Of a DNA stretch of 44,033 bases, positions 17,755 through 26,800 are shown piece by piece. The notes under the pieces are model-generated. The model was not told the origin of the DNA, made no database searches, and was given only the letters and a program-made list of their open reading frames with translations. Location of the stretch: the NCBI GenBank assembly GCA_024692955.1, contig JAILLW010000097.1:1-44033 (forward strand), in the 5' to 3' direction. Source of the DNA: Lachnospiraceae bacterium (GTDB lineage: Bacteria; Bacillota; Clostridia; Lachnospirales; Lachnospiraceae). Position 1 is the stretch's first letter. Each line of letters opens with the position of its first letter. Position numbers and translations under genes: made by a program.

Positions 17755-18771
17755 ATGGAAGATAAGCGGAAAGTCAGCTTTGTGATCCCCTGCTACCGGT
17801 CGGAACAGACGCTGGCCGGGGTGGTAACCGAGATCGAAGAAGTGATGAAGGGCATGGACCGGTATGCCTTTGAGATCGTTCTGGTAAACGACGGCTCTCC
17901 GGACGGTACCTGTGAGGAGATCCGGCGGATCATAAAAGAGAGAAAAGGAACCGGAGCGGAAAAGATCACTGGGATCGGCTTTTCACGAAACTTCGGACAG
18001 CATGCCGCCCTGATGGCGGGAATCTCCCGGGTGAGCGGCGATATCGTGGTCTGCCTCGATGATGACGGACAGACGCCCGCCTCTGAGGTCGGAAAACTTC
18101 TTAATGCAATCGAGGAGGGGCATGATGCGGTCTATGCGCGCTATCCGAACAAGCATCATTCCGCCTTCCGCAATTTCGGGAGCCGGATGAATGACCGGAT
18201 GATGCGCATTATGCTGAACAAGCCGAAGGATCTTTATATCTCGAGCTATTTCGCGGTGAAGCGCTTTGTGGCGGACGAGATGGTCCGCTATACGAATCCC
18301 TATCCCTATGTGCAGGGGCTTTTGCTCCGTACCACAAAGGACATCGTCAATGTGGATGTTGAGCACAGGAGCCGCGAAAGGGGAACGTCCGGCTATACGC
18401 TCGGGAAACTGTTAAACCTCTGGATCAACGGGTTTACCGCCTTTTCCGTCAAGCCCTTAAGGATCGCGACCATGTTCGGCGCCCTGATGTCGGTGGCGGG
18501 ATTCATTTACGGGATTGCGACGATCATACGGAAGCTTATCGGCGTGAATACGGTGCTCGGGTTCTCGGCACTGATGTCGGTGCTGACCTTTGCCTGCGGG
18601 CTGATCCTTGTGATGCTGGGGCTCATCGGTGAATATATCGGACGGATCTATCTGTCGCTCAATATGACGCCGCAGTATGTGATCCGCGAAGAAACATCCT
18701 CTTTTGAACCGGGTATCCGGGAAACTTCGGAAGACGGGGCAGGGAGTCCTGCCGGAAAGGAAGAGGCATGA
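17755..18771 (+). CDS. Membrane glycosyltransferase family 2 (DPM1/GtrB/ArnC-like)
   Basis: 338 residues. The GT-A domain starts with VSFVIPCYRSEQTL and has VNDGSPDGT (44-52) and the metal-binding D102-D-D104-G-Q. Two transmembrane helices follow at about 230-255 and 268-295, as in polyprenyl-phosphate sugar transferases, which load a sugar onto undecaprenyl phosphate at the inner face. I chose the ATG at 17755 because GGGAGGAAG is right before it. An in-frame ATG at 17713, overlapping the stop of the phosphatase gene, would add 14 residues not seen in the family. The gene overlaps the aldolase gene by 4 nt (ATGA), so the two are translationally coupled. Confidence 0.9.
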   Translation: MEDKRKVSFVIPCYRSEQTLAGVVTEIEEVMKGMDRYAFEIVLVNDGSPDGTCEEIRRIIKERKGTGAEKITGIGFSRNFGQHAALMAGISRVSGDIVVCLDDDGQTPASEVGKLLNAIEEGHDAVYARYPNKHHSAFRNFGSRMNDRMMRIMLNKPKDLYISSYFAVKRFVADEMVRYTNPYPYVQGLLLRTTKDIVNVDVEHRSRERGTSGYTLGKLLNLWINGFTAFSVKPLRIATMFGALMSVAGFIYGIATIIRKLIGVNTVLGFSALMSVLTFACGLILVMLGLIGEYIGRIYLSLNMTPQYVIREETSSFEPGIRETSEDGAGSPAGKEEA

Positions 18772-20336
18772 ACGATATCAGGCTTCTGGACTGTACACTC
18801 CGGGACGGCGGCTATATCAATGACTGGAATTTCGGATATCACGTAACGAGGGATATCATCCGCAAACAGATCGAAGCGGGAACCGACTTCGTGGAAGTCG
18901 GCTTTTTAAGAGACTGTGAATATGACAGGGACAGGGTGCTCTTTAACAGCTGCTCCGAGATCCTTCCGATCCTTCCCGAACAAAGAGGAAGGACCCGCTT
19001 TTCCGCGATGGCACTTCACAATAAATACGACATCCGGAAGCTGGAGGAATACGACGGAAAATCCATCGACATCCTCCGGGTGACCTTCCATGATTATGAC
19101 ATCGACGAGGGACTTGCCTTTATCCGGGAAGCCATCGCGAAGGGCTATCAGGTCTACTGCAATCCCATCAATATCATGGGCTATTCGGACGACATGATCC
19201 TCCGGCTGATCGAGAAGGTGAACCGGATCCGTCCCGCCGCTTTTTCCATTGTGGATACCTTCGGTGCCATGATGAAGCCGGATCTGCTCCGGATCTATTC
19301 CCTGATCGAGCACGATCTTGACCCTTCCGTCACCATCGGCATTCATCTACATGAGAATCTGGCACTTTCCTTCTCTCTTGCGCAGGAATTCCTGAATATG
19401 AAAGCGCCGAGGCGAAACTGCGTCATCGACGGCTCCATGCTCGGGATGGGCAGGGTCCCCGGGAATCTCTGCATCGAACTGATCATGGACTATCTCAACC
19501 GGAATCTCGGAGCCACCTATGACGTGAATCCGATCCTTGACGGGATCGACGATCATATCATGGCATTTAAGGCCATTGAGCCCTGGGGCTATTCCACGGC
19601 CTATGCTCTTTCCGCGAAATACAATCTTCACCGGAATTATGCGGAATACCTCCTTGGAAAAGGACGGCTCCGCGCAAAGCAGATCAATCAGATCCTGGCC
19701 TCGGTGGATGCTTCGAAAAAGACCGCCTATGATGAGGCCTATATTGAGGAACTCTATGAGGGCTTCCAGAATAATGAGGTGGATGATAAAGAACTCGTAC
19801 TGAAGCTCAAAGAGACCTTCCGGGACAGGGACGTTCTGATCCTGGCACCGGGTGCGAGCATCGTCCGCGAAAAGGAAGAGATCGACAGCTTTATCGAAAA
19901 GAAGCATCCTCTCATCATCTCCGCGAATTTCGTTCCGGAGGATTATCCGCAGGACTATGTATTCTGCTCAAACGCGATGCGGTACAATGCCATCGAGGAA
20001 AAACTGAGCCGGGACACGCTCCTTGCGACCTCGAACCTCATACCGGACTGTGACGCGGAGAATGTGTTGAACTACGCGGATCTTTGTCATGATGAAAAAG
20101 GAAAATGTGACAACTGTGTCATAATGCTGCTGAAGCTTCTGCTGAAGGCAGGAAAGAAAAAGGTCTTTATAGCCGGCTTCGACGGCTATCGGGAAGATGG
20201 CGGAAACTATGCCGCCTCCTATATGGCTTCCCAGCATACAAAAGGGGAAACGGAAAACATTCGGAACCGCCGGTATCTGGAAGATATCAGGAAACAGATG
20301 GAGGTTACATTCCTTACGGAATCGCTTTACATCTGA
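18768..20336 (+). CDS. Two-domain HMGL-type aldolase fused to a Rossmann-like domain
   Basis: 522 residues. Residues 1-300 are a DRE-TIM/HMGL-like barrel: LLDCTLRDGG carries D8, R12 and D13, and H193-L-H195 supplies the metal-binding histidines. Relatives include 4-hydroxy-2-oxovalerate aldolase, citramalate synthase and HMG-CoA lyase, which form or split C-C bonds next to a carboxylate, usually with pyruvate. Residues about 335-522 form a second alpha/beta domain opening with DVLILAPGASIV and containing KKKVFIAGFDGY. The P-G-x-S turn recalls DUF115/Maf-type nucleotide-sugar domains, but that link is weak. Coupling to the GT2 gene (4-nt overlap) and the nearby KdsC-like gene suggest a role in making a 2-keto sugar acid or similar building block. 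The exact substrate is unknown. Confidence 0.8.
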   Translation: MNDIRLLDCTLRDGGYINDWNFGYHVTRDIIRKQIEAGTDFVEVGFLRDCEYDRDRVLFNSCSEILPILPEQRGRTRFSAMALHNKYDIRKLEEYDGKSIDILRVTFHDYDIDEGLAFIREAIAKGYQVYCNPINIMGYSDDMILRLIEKVNRIRPAAFSIVDTFGAMMKPDLLRIYSLIEHDLDPSVTIGIHLHENLALSFSLAQEFLNMKAPRRNCVIDGSMLGMGRVPGNLCIELIMDYLNRNLGATYDVNPILDGIDDHIMAFKAIEPWGYSTAYALSAKYNLHRNYAEYLLGKGRLRAKQINQILASVDASKKTAYDEAYIEELYEGFQNNEVDDKELVLKLKETFRDRDVLILAPGASIVREKEEIDSFIEKKHPLIISANFVPEDYPQDYVFCSNAMRYNAIEEKLSRDTLLATSNLIPDCDAENVLNYADLCHDEKGKCDNCVIMLLKLLLKAGKKKVFIAGFDGYREDGGNYAASYMASQHTKGETENIRNRRYLEDIRKQMEVTFLTESLYI

Positions 20337-20358
20337 ATGAAAAGTGAGGGTTCTGATC

Positions 20359-22524
20359 ATGAAAGGAAAAGAACAGAGTCTTTTTGCGGGAAGCGCCGCA
20401 TTCTTTTTGTGTACGGCTTTACGTGGATTCCTGCCGGTCAGTAATGTCGGTTTCTATGTGATCGCCTGTGCCTCCTTTGCGATAGTCTCGGCGATCGTCT
20501 TTATGCTTATGAATAAGGGCAGAGCCGATTCGAAAGGAAAGGCCGGGAAAGAGGAATCCGATGAAAACGGGAGCGGGCGATCTCTGCCTTCATGGAAGAT
20601 CTTCGGGGCCCTTTCCGCACTTTGCCCCGTCCTCTGGATGATCTTTGCATATATGGATGAATTCAATGAGCCGGTGCCCCTTAATGAAAGTGCCTATCTT
20701 CGTCATACGATGCCCCTTTATCTCTGGCTTCCCCTGATGGCGGCGGGGACGGCTCTTATCATTTTTTTCGCTAAAAAGGCCGGATCCTCTGCGAAAACTC
20801 CTTCCTGTCCGGATGAACAGGGGGAAAAAGAAGGGAGCGGAACCCCCGGCAAATCCTTCCGGATCAGGAAGTTACTGCGTCTTGTCGTCACCCTGCCCTT
20901 TGCCGCGATAGTTGCGGCCGTGACCTACGCACCCAACATCTTCCAGGACGTACAGGGCGGCACCTATCATTCCCATGCCTATACGAACAGCATCATTCAG
21001 GTCTGCTGGATGATCCCCTACAGCAAAAACATGCAGACGCTCTATGGGCATTATGCGCTTTTTTATATGCCTGTGTTAAGAGCGGTGCATAAGTTCTTCG
21101 GGCTCGATCTTCTGACGGGGATATTCCTTTTCAATGCATTTGTCGAATTCCTTACGGTGATCCTTTTTGCTTACGTGCTGGACCGGATCGCGAAGAAGGA
21201 GATCCTCTTTTATGCCGGTCTGTTTGCCGTCGGGGAGTATTACTTTATGCTGATGCAGGGCGGGGTCTACCTGCAGGTTCACGCCCACCGGGTGATCTTT
21301 CCGACCCTTCTTTTCGCGCTGGTGCTCCGGGAAAGGAAAGAAAAAAAGAAGGGCATATTGCACGGGATCCTTATGACCGCGGTCCTGACCCTTGCCATCA
21401 CCTGGTCCACCGAGGTGGGGGCGGTGCTGATGGTTTCCTATATGGCATATCTCTGGTATCTGCGTCTTGCCAAAGCATACGGCGGATTCCCGGCCGTATC
21501 TTCTGTCAAAACGGCCGGGAAGCAAAAAGAAGCTTCCGGGACTGAGCCGCGGTCAGCTGATAAGACGGGGCTTCTTACCGGTATTCTTGCTGACGGGATC
21601 CTGCATTTGATCCTTCCCTTTTTCCTTTCCTATCTGATCGTGCTCTTCTATAACCGCCTTTGCGGTGCGGGGCTTTCCCTTCGGGAATATCTTTTCCCCA
21701 TCATCTCGGACAGGGATTATATCGGAAATACGGAGCTTGCGCTTCCGGGCGCGGCCCATCCCTATGTCTTTTCCTCGATTCTGCTTCTTTGCTTCCTTAT
21801 GCCGCCCCTTTTCAGGCTTGCGGCTTCCCTTTGGGAAAACGGGAAGAAGAAGGAGCCTTTGGGGCCGGGGACGGAAGCCCCGGACATTTCCGACAGGGAG
21901 GCCTTCCGGTTCTTCCTTTCCCTTACGGGACTGGGACTCCTTCTTTATTATGTACATCGTCCGACCTGGGGCGGGATGAGCATTCTGGTATTTCTCGTTC
22001 CGATCCTTCTTGTCCTTTTTCTGGAACTCAGGCTTGAGAGGCGCGATGCGGACCCGGGCGGTGCGGAAGGAAAAAAGAACCGCTCACTGCTTTGTCAGAT
22101 GCTTGTTCTTTCCGCCGCGTTCATCCTCTTCATGATGAGCTTTGACGGCCTCGTTTCGATCCCGGGCTCCGTAAAGGCGGCGAAGAATACGGTCTGGAAG
22201 CGGCAGGAACTTCTGGAATTTACACAGCATATCTATAATCAGGTACCGCCCGGGTGCTTTGCCTTCGGGGAGGGGGTTCCGGAGCTGATGTCCCTTATCG
22301 ACCGGGATACGATGCTCCATACGACGGAATGGTCCTACCTCAATATGCCCCTTGATACCATGGCTTATGCCAGGGAGAACCTCGCCGGACGCCCGTGGAT
22401 GTTCTGTAATCTGTACAGCCTTTCCTATCTTCAGGAAAACTATCCGGGGCTTACGGACGAATATGACCTCCATGAGGAATTTGAATACAACGGTGCGCAG
22501 TTTGCGCTGTTCTACCACAAATAG
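20359..22524 (+). CDS. Polytopic membrane protein, possibly a GT-C-like sugar transferase
   Basis: 721 residues with roughly a dozen hydrophobic segments separated by charged cytoplasmic loops (for example around residues 55-75, 145-170, 390-415 and 495-515). Between the early helices is a presumably extracellular stretch, IFQDVQGGTYHSHAYTNSII then MIPYSKNMQTLYGHYALFY, whose acidic/aromatic pattern recalls GT-C glycosyltransferases or polymerases, but I cannot assign a family. The C-terminal 130 residues after the last helix (from about 590) look like a small extracellular domain. I chose the ATG at 20359, preceded by GTGAGGG; the in-frame GTG at 20344 lies inside that ribosome site. It is last in the ftsEX-to-polysaccharide unit and ends before a hairpin. 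Confidence 0.75.
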   Translation: MKGKEQSLFAGSAAFFLCTALRGFLPVSNVGFYVIACASFAIVSAIVFMLMNKGRADSKGKAGKEESDENGSGRSLPSWKIFGALSALCPVLWMIFAYMDEFNEPVPLNESAYLRHTMPLYLWLPLMAAGTALIIFFAKKAGSSAKTPSCPDEQGEKEGSGTPGKSFRIRKLLRLVVTLPFAAIVAAVTYAPNIFQDVQGGTYHSHAYTNSIIQVCWMIPYSKNMQTLYGHYALFYMPVLRAVHKFFGLDLLTGIFLFNAFVEFLTVILFAYVLDRIAKKEILFYAGLFAVGEYYFMLMQGGVYLQVHAHRVIFPTLLFALVLRERKEKKKGILHGILMTAVLTLAITWSTEVGAVLMVSYMAYLWYLRLAKAYGGFPAVSSVKTAGKQKEASGTEPRSADKTGLLTGILADGILHLILPFFLSYLIVLFYNRLCGAGLSLREYLFPIISDRDYIGNTELALPGAAHPYVFSSILLLCFLMPPLFRLAASLWENGKKKEPLGPGTEAPDISDREAFRFFLSLTGLGLLLYYVHRPTWGGMSILVFLVPILLVLFLELRLERRDADPGGAEGKKNRSLLCQMLVLSAAFILFMMSFDGLVSIPGSVKAAKNTVWKRQELLEFTQHIYNQVPPGCFAFGEGVPELMSLIDRDTMLHTTEWSYLNMPLDTMAYARENLAGRPWMFCNLYSLSYLQENYPGLTDEYDLHEEFEYNGAQFALFYHK

Positions 22525-22530
22525 CGGGCG

Positions 22531-22561
22531 AAAGGAGGTTGTTTGAATTCAACCTCCTTTT
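22531..22561 (+). terminator. Hairpin terminator ending the ftsEX-containing unit
   Basis: A perfect 11-bp stem, AAAGGAGGTTG (22531-22541) with CAACCTCCTTT (22550-22560), and an 8-nt loop. The T run is only four, so termination may be incomplete. The left arm contains a Shine-Dalgarno-like AAGGAGG that has no sensible start codon after it. Confidence 0.65.
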
Positions 22562-22571
22562 CATATATAAT
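22543..22571 (+). promoter_or_regulatory. Strong promoter embedded in the terminator hairpin
   Basis: TTGAAT (22543-22548), exactly 17 bp, then a perfect TATAAT (22566-22571). The -35 box lies in the hairpin loop. It would drive the GT2-DUF2304 pair with a leader of about 40 nt. Confidence 0.75.
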
Positions 22572-22619
22572 GAAGCACAGGTGACCCGGGACGGACTGCC
22601 CGGAATGTCAGGTGTCCAT

Positions 22620-23345
22620 ATGAATCAGAAAGAAAAAAGCAGCCTTCTTGTCATCATACCGGCCTATAATGAGGCGGAGAGCATCGAAAAGGTGGTCGAC
22701 AATCTGATCGGGAATTACCCGCAGTATGACTACGTCGTGATCAATGACGGTTCGACGGATCATACCGGAGCGATCTGCGCCGAAAAGGGGTATCAGGTGG
22801 TGAACCTTCCCATCAACCTCGGCATCGGAGGAGCGGTTCAGACCGGATACCGCTATGCCCTCCGGAACGGCTATTCCTACGCGGTACAGATGGACGGGGA
22901 CGGACAGCATGACCCGCAGTTTCTTGAGGGGATGCTGGAGACTCTTGAAAAAGAAGAGGCGGATGAAGTGATCGGCTCCCGGTTCCTCAAGAAGGAAGGA
23001 TTTCAGTCCTCCGGCAGCAGGCGCACCGGGATCACGATCTTAAGCATCCTCGGAAAGATCCTTACCGGGATCCGGATTATGGATATCACAAGCGGCTACC
23101 GGATGGTCGGGAAGCGTCTGATCCGGATCTTCGCGGAGGATTATCCGGCGGATTATCCGGAACCGGAGGCCATGGTGATCGCCGCGACGAACCGCTGCAG
23201 GATCCTGGAATATCCCGTGATCATGAAGGAGCGCCAGAGCGGGAGAAGCTCCATCAGCCCGCGCCGCGCCGTTTACTATATGTTCAAGGTCTCCCTGGGG
23301 ATGATCATCCGGAGACTGAGCCTGGGGTTCCGCCGGGGAAAGTGA
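22620..23345 (+). CDS. Glycosyltransferase family 2 (soluble, DPM1-like)
   Basis: 241 residues. The GT-A core starts at LLVIIPAYNEAESIEKVVD and contains VINDGSTDHTG, the DGDGQHDP metal-binding motif and a conserved SGYRM segment. There are no transmembrane helices; a basic, amphipathic C-terminus (MIIRRLSLGFRRGK) may touch the membrane. The ATG at 22620 is chosen since it puts the catalytic domain at residue 9 and follows an AGGTG; in-frame TTG 22539 lies inside the terminator hairpin and upstream of the promoter. GT2 enzymes of this type followed by DUF2304 proteins are a common pair in surface-polysaccharide loci; the membrane partner lies 7 nt downstream. Confidence 0.9.
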   Translation: MNQKEKSSLLVIIPAYNEAESIEKVVDNLIGNYPQYDYVVINDGSTDHTGAICAEKGYQVVNLPINLGIGGAVQTGYRYALRNGYSYAVQMDGDGQHDPQFLEGMLETLEKEEADEVIGSRFLKKEGFQSSGSRRTGITILSILGKILTGIRIMDITSGYRMVGKRLIRIFAEDYPADYPEPEAMVIAATNRCRILEYPVIMKERQSGRSSISPRRAVYYMFKVSLGMIIRRLSLGFRRGK

Positions 23346-23352
23346 GAAGCCT

Positions 23353-23718
23353 ATGATACCCACAACTCTTCGAATCACTCTCTGTATCGCGGTGATCTGC
23401 TATTTCATCGTGATCCTGCATTATCTGAAAAATAAAATGCTGGAACTGAAATATACCCTGATCTGGCTTGTGGCGGGACTCGTCATGGGAATCATGGTGT
23501 TCGTTCCGGAACTTCTCCGCTGGTTCATTCATCTTTTGGGGATCGAGGACAATATGAACGGCCTTTTCATCCTCTGCTTTGCCTTCGTGATCCTGATCCT
23601 GATGACCATGACCTCGATCGCGAGCCGCACCACGATGAAGATGCGGAGCATCATACAGGAGATGGGGATGCTGGAGAAGAGGGTGCGCGAGCTGGAGGAA
23701 GAGAAGAAGGAGCCATAA
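23353..23718 (+). CDS. DUF2304 small membrane protein
   Basis: 121 residues with three hydrophobic helices (about 5-24, 36-56 and 68-88) and a charged coiled tail (about 95-121, MLEKRVRELEEEKKE). The ELKYTLIWLVAGL segment, the spacing of the helices and the location next to a GT2 gene match DUF2304. These proteins are thought to be membrane partners of polyprenyl-linked glycosyltransferases, though the function is not established. The gene begins 7 nt after the GT2 gene, with GTGAGAAG upstream. Confidence 0.85.
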   Translation: MIPTTLRITLCIAVICYFIVILHYLKNKMLELKYTLIWLVAGLVMGIMVFVPELLRWFIHLLGIEDNMNGLFILCFAFVILILMTMTSIASRTTMKMRSIIQEMGMLEKRVRELEEEKKEP

Positions 23719-23763
23719 GGTCAAAGCCCTCATTCATGCAAGCATGATTCGGCCTTTGACCTT
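23717..23763 (+). terminator. Long nested hairpin after DUF2304, possible terminator
   Basis: Outer arms AAGGTCAAAG (23717-23726) and CTTTGACCTT (23754-23763) pair perfectly, and an inner stem TCATGC/GCATGA lies at 23734-23747. No real T tract follows, so it could be a bidirectional or factor-assisted terminator, or another structured element. Confidence 0.45.
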
Positions 23764-23791
23764 CGACCCTTGTATTTCATAACATTCGCTA

Positions 23792-23821
23792 TTGCATTTG
23801 TATACCTGCCTGTGTTAAGAT
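23792..23821 (+). promoter_or_regulatory. Promoter of the leucine-rich-repeat protein
   Basis: TTGCAT (23792-23797), 18 bp, TAAGAT (23816-23821), with TG at 23813-23814 giving an extended -10. The leader of about 70 nt carries a CAA/AAC-rich, unstructured run before the ribosome binding site at 23884-23890. Confidence 0.6.
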
Positions 23822-23898
23822 ACAAGATGTAGTTGTCTGAAAACGGAAAACCACAAAATAACAACAACAACATCAGTTATCTTAAGGAGGTACACAAA

Positions 23899-26800
23899 GT
23901 GCAGGCGAAAAGATGGTTGGCAGCTTTTCTGAGTGCGGCGCTGGTACTTACATCCGGCGCTTTTTCCGTTCCTGCAAACGCGGAGCCGGCAGATTTTTCC
24001 GACGCCGCGGTCTATGAGGAGGAATCCGGGGATATTTCCCTCATTACCGAATACCCGGACGGGGACGAAGAAGGAGCCGTCATTGACGGCACCGATGATT
24101 ATGATATGGAAGAGACCGGGATCGGGGAAGAAGATCCCGATCTGACCGGTTTTGCGGAGGATCCCGATGAGACCGGCTTCGATACCGAAGAAGCCGGACC
24201 GGAGGAGATCACGGAAGAAGAGCTCCCGGCGGAGGAGATCACGGAAGAAGAGCTCCCGGTGGAGGAGATCACGGAAGAAGAGCTCCTGACGGAGGAGATC
24301 GACGATACCGCGGATGAACTTTCCGCGATCCAGGAACCCACCGTTCCTTCCGCTTTCCTTGAGGTAATTTCCGGAGGCGAAAACGACGGAACCCTGAAGG
24401 TAAAGGACGATGCCACGGAGAGCCAGCTGGCCTCCACCATCGTAAAGATCCCGAAGGAAGCGAAGATCATTCCCGCGGGGATCTTTAACGGAACGGGCAC
24501 CTTATCAAAGGTAACGACGATCTATATCGAAGGGGACGACGACAATCCCAGCGCGCTTACCGGCATCGCAGACAGCGCCTTTGAAAACGGTGCCGTACAG
24601 GAGATCATTTATAAAGGAAAGAAAACCCTTCCGGAAGGCGTGACTGCTGTCGGAACCGCGGTCTTCAAAGGATCCGCCCTGAAGGTCCTGAACCTCGGGA
24701 ACGCAGTACTTTCCGTGGGAGAAGAAGCCTTCGCGAATTCGAAGATCGCCCAGTTTACAAGCACGGGCGTGACCGGGGTGGGCATGAGCGCCTTTTCAAG
24801 CTGCTCTTTTCTTACCTTTATCCGCATTGAAAAAGTAAATTCCATCGGAGCATATGCTTTTAAAAACTGTACCTCTCTGAACGGCTTTGAACTGGGGAGC
24901 ACGCTTTCCCAGGTCGGAAAGGAAGCCTTTTACAACTGTGCTTTTACAAGCCTTGACCTTTCAAAGTTCGCATCGGGAGTCACACTCTCGGAAGGCGTAT
25001 TCGGCAATAATACGAAGCTGGAGACGCTGACGGCGCTTCCTTCGGGGATCACGGAGATCCCGGAAAGTGCTTTCGCGGGCTGCGCACGTCTCAACCATAT
25101 CAATCTCGAGAGTACGACGCTTACCACCATCGGACAAAACGCTTTCAAGGACTGCGCTTCACTGGGCTCGGTTTATTTCCATCCTTCGGTAAAGGCTTTC
25201 CGCGCAGGAGCTTTTGACGGCTGCAGCGGACTTACGGATATCTATATCCAGAATAAGGATACCACTGCCGGGGACTTTACCATCGCGGAGAGCGCTTTCC
25301 CTCTTAAGTCCGGCGTGACCATGCACGGCTACGGCGGAAAGGTGGAAACCTACGCCCGGGAACGGAAATATAAATACAGTTCTTATTATCAGTATTCCGT
25401 GACTGCGGTCCTTACGGATCAACAGAAGGAACAGATTGAAGTAAAACTGAGCAAGGACAAGGCTACTCCCGGCGAGCCAGTGCGGGTAACCGTAAAGCAG
25501 AAGAACGGCTATGTCCTTAAAAAGATAAGAGTAACGGGAAAAGACCAGCCGGAGATCCCGGAGCTTGAGAGCATCTCCCAGGATGGGGAAATGGTATTTA
25601 CCTTCGCGATGATCGGCACCACTGCCAAAGTGGAATTCGAGACCGCCCAGAAAGGAAAAGAGATCAGCGGCGCGCTGACCTATGCCTTCGAAGCGGTAAA
25701 CGGGGATTCGCCTCTCAAGGAGGAAGCTCCGGATACCTGGACGTTCACCAAGGCGGGGAGCGCTTCCAAAGTCGTGATCAGTGACGGGGCCGGCACCACC
25801 GGATCCTGGTTCTGGAATTATCAGAGTTCAAATCCCACCATCGTAGCCATATCCGCGTCGGGAACCCTCCGGGCGGCGGATACGGGAAGCGCCACCATCA
25901 CGGCCACTCTCCGGTCCAACAGCTCGAAAAAGGTATCCTTTACGATTCTGGTCGGAGAAGCCGCGGTGATCGCGGGAATCGATCTGGAACTCGATATACC
26001 CTCCGATCTCGGTGTCGTCGAGTATGAGTTCCTTAAGGATGAGAACGGGGATTGGATCAACGGAGTAAACGAAAGCGGGGATCCGAACGGTGTTCCCGTG
26101 GTCCGGATCGAAAAGAGCATGGTAGCGGGAGGAAGCAAGAGCTTCGAGGCCGGGATCCGTGCCCACGAAGAGGGCTCCGAGACTCAGAATCTGATGGTGA
26201 AATCCTCCTGGAGTTCGGTGGATTCCAAGATCGCGAAATTAAGGCTTTCTTCCAGTGAGGACAATAAAAACACCGTTACGATCGGCAAGGGCAAAACCGG
26301 AGAGACCATGGTGACGGTATCCGTCAAGAACAAGAATGAAACCTCCGCCTCAGAGCCGAACAGGAAGAGGTTCATCGTCCGGATCGTGGACGGTACCCCG
26401 AGGCTTTCGAAAACTGCCTATACGGTGAATGCCCAGTCTACCATCGGCAAGAAGCTTCCCATTGTTCCGGTTTACGATTACGGGATTAAAGATCATGAAC
26501 TGCATCTTGCTTACCGGACCACCATTACGAATCCGGATAAGACGAAGACCTATCATTATGACAAATTCTGCGATGAACTCGCTATCATCTATAACGAAGA
26601 GAACGGAAATTACTATATCCGGAAGGTCCGTCCGGGCGAGAAGCCGAAGGTTACGACCTACAGCGCGAAGAACAAGAACCAGCTCTATGTGACCGGAACC
26701 TTTGCCGGCGGGGACAGCACCTTCCAGATCCCCCTTACCGAGCTGAAGGTTACCTATACGGTTCCTAACCCGAAGATCAAGACCACGGGAAAGATCAATC

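Noticed and set aside
22539-22619. N-terminal extension of the GT2 gene from TTG at 22539
   Set aside because: It would start inside the terminator hairpin and upstream of the promoter's start site, and adds 27 residues absent from the GT2 fold.
23833-23898. TTG start for the leucine-rich-repeat protein
   Set aside because: The GTG at 23899 has AAGGAGG at the right distance and gives a clean signal peptide.
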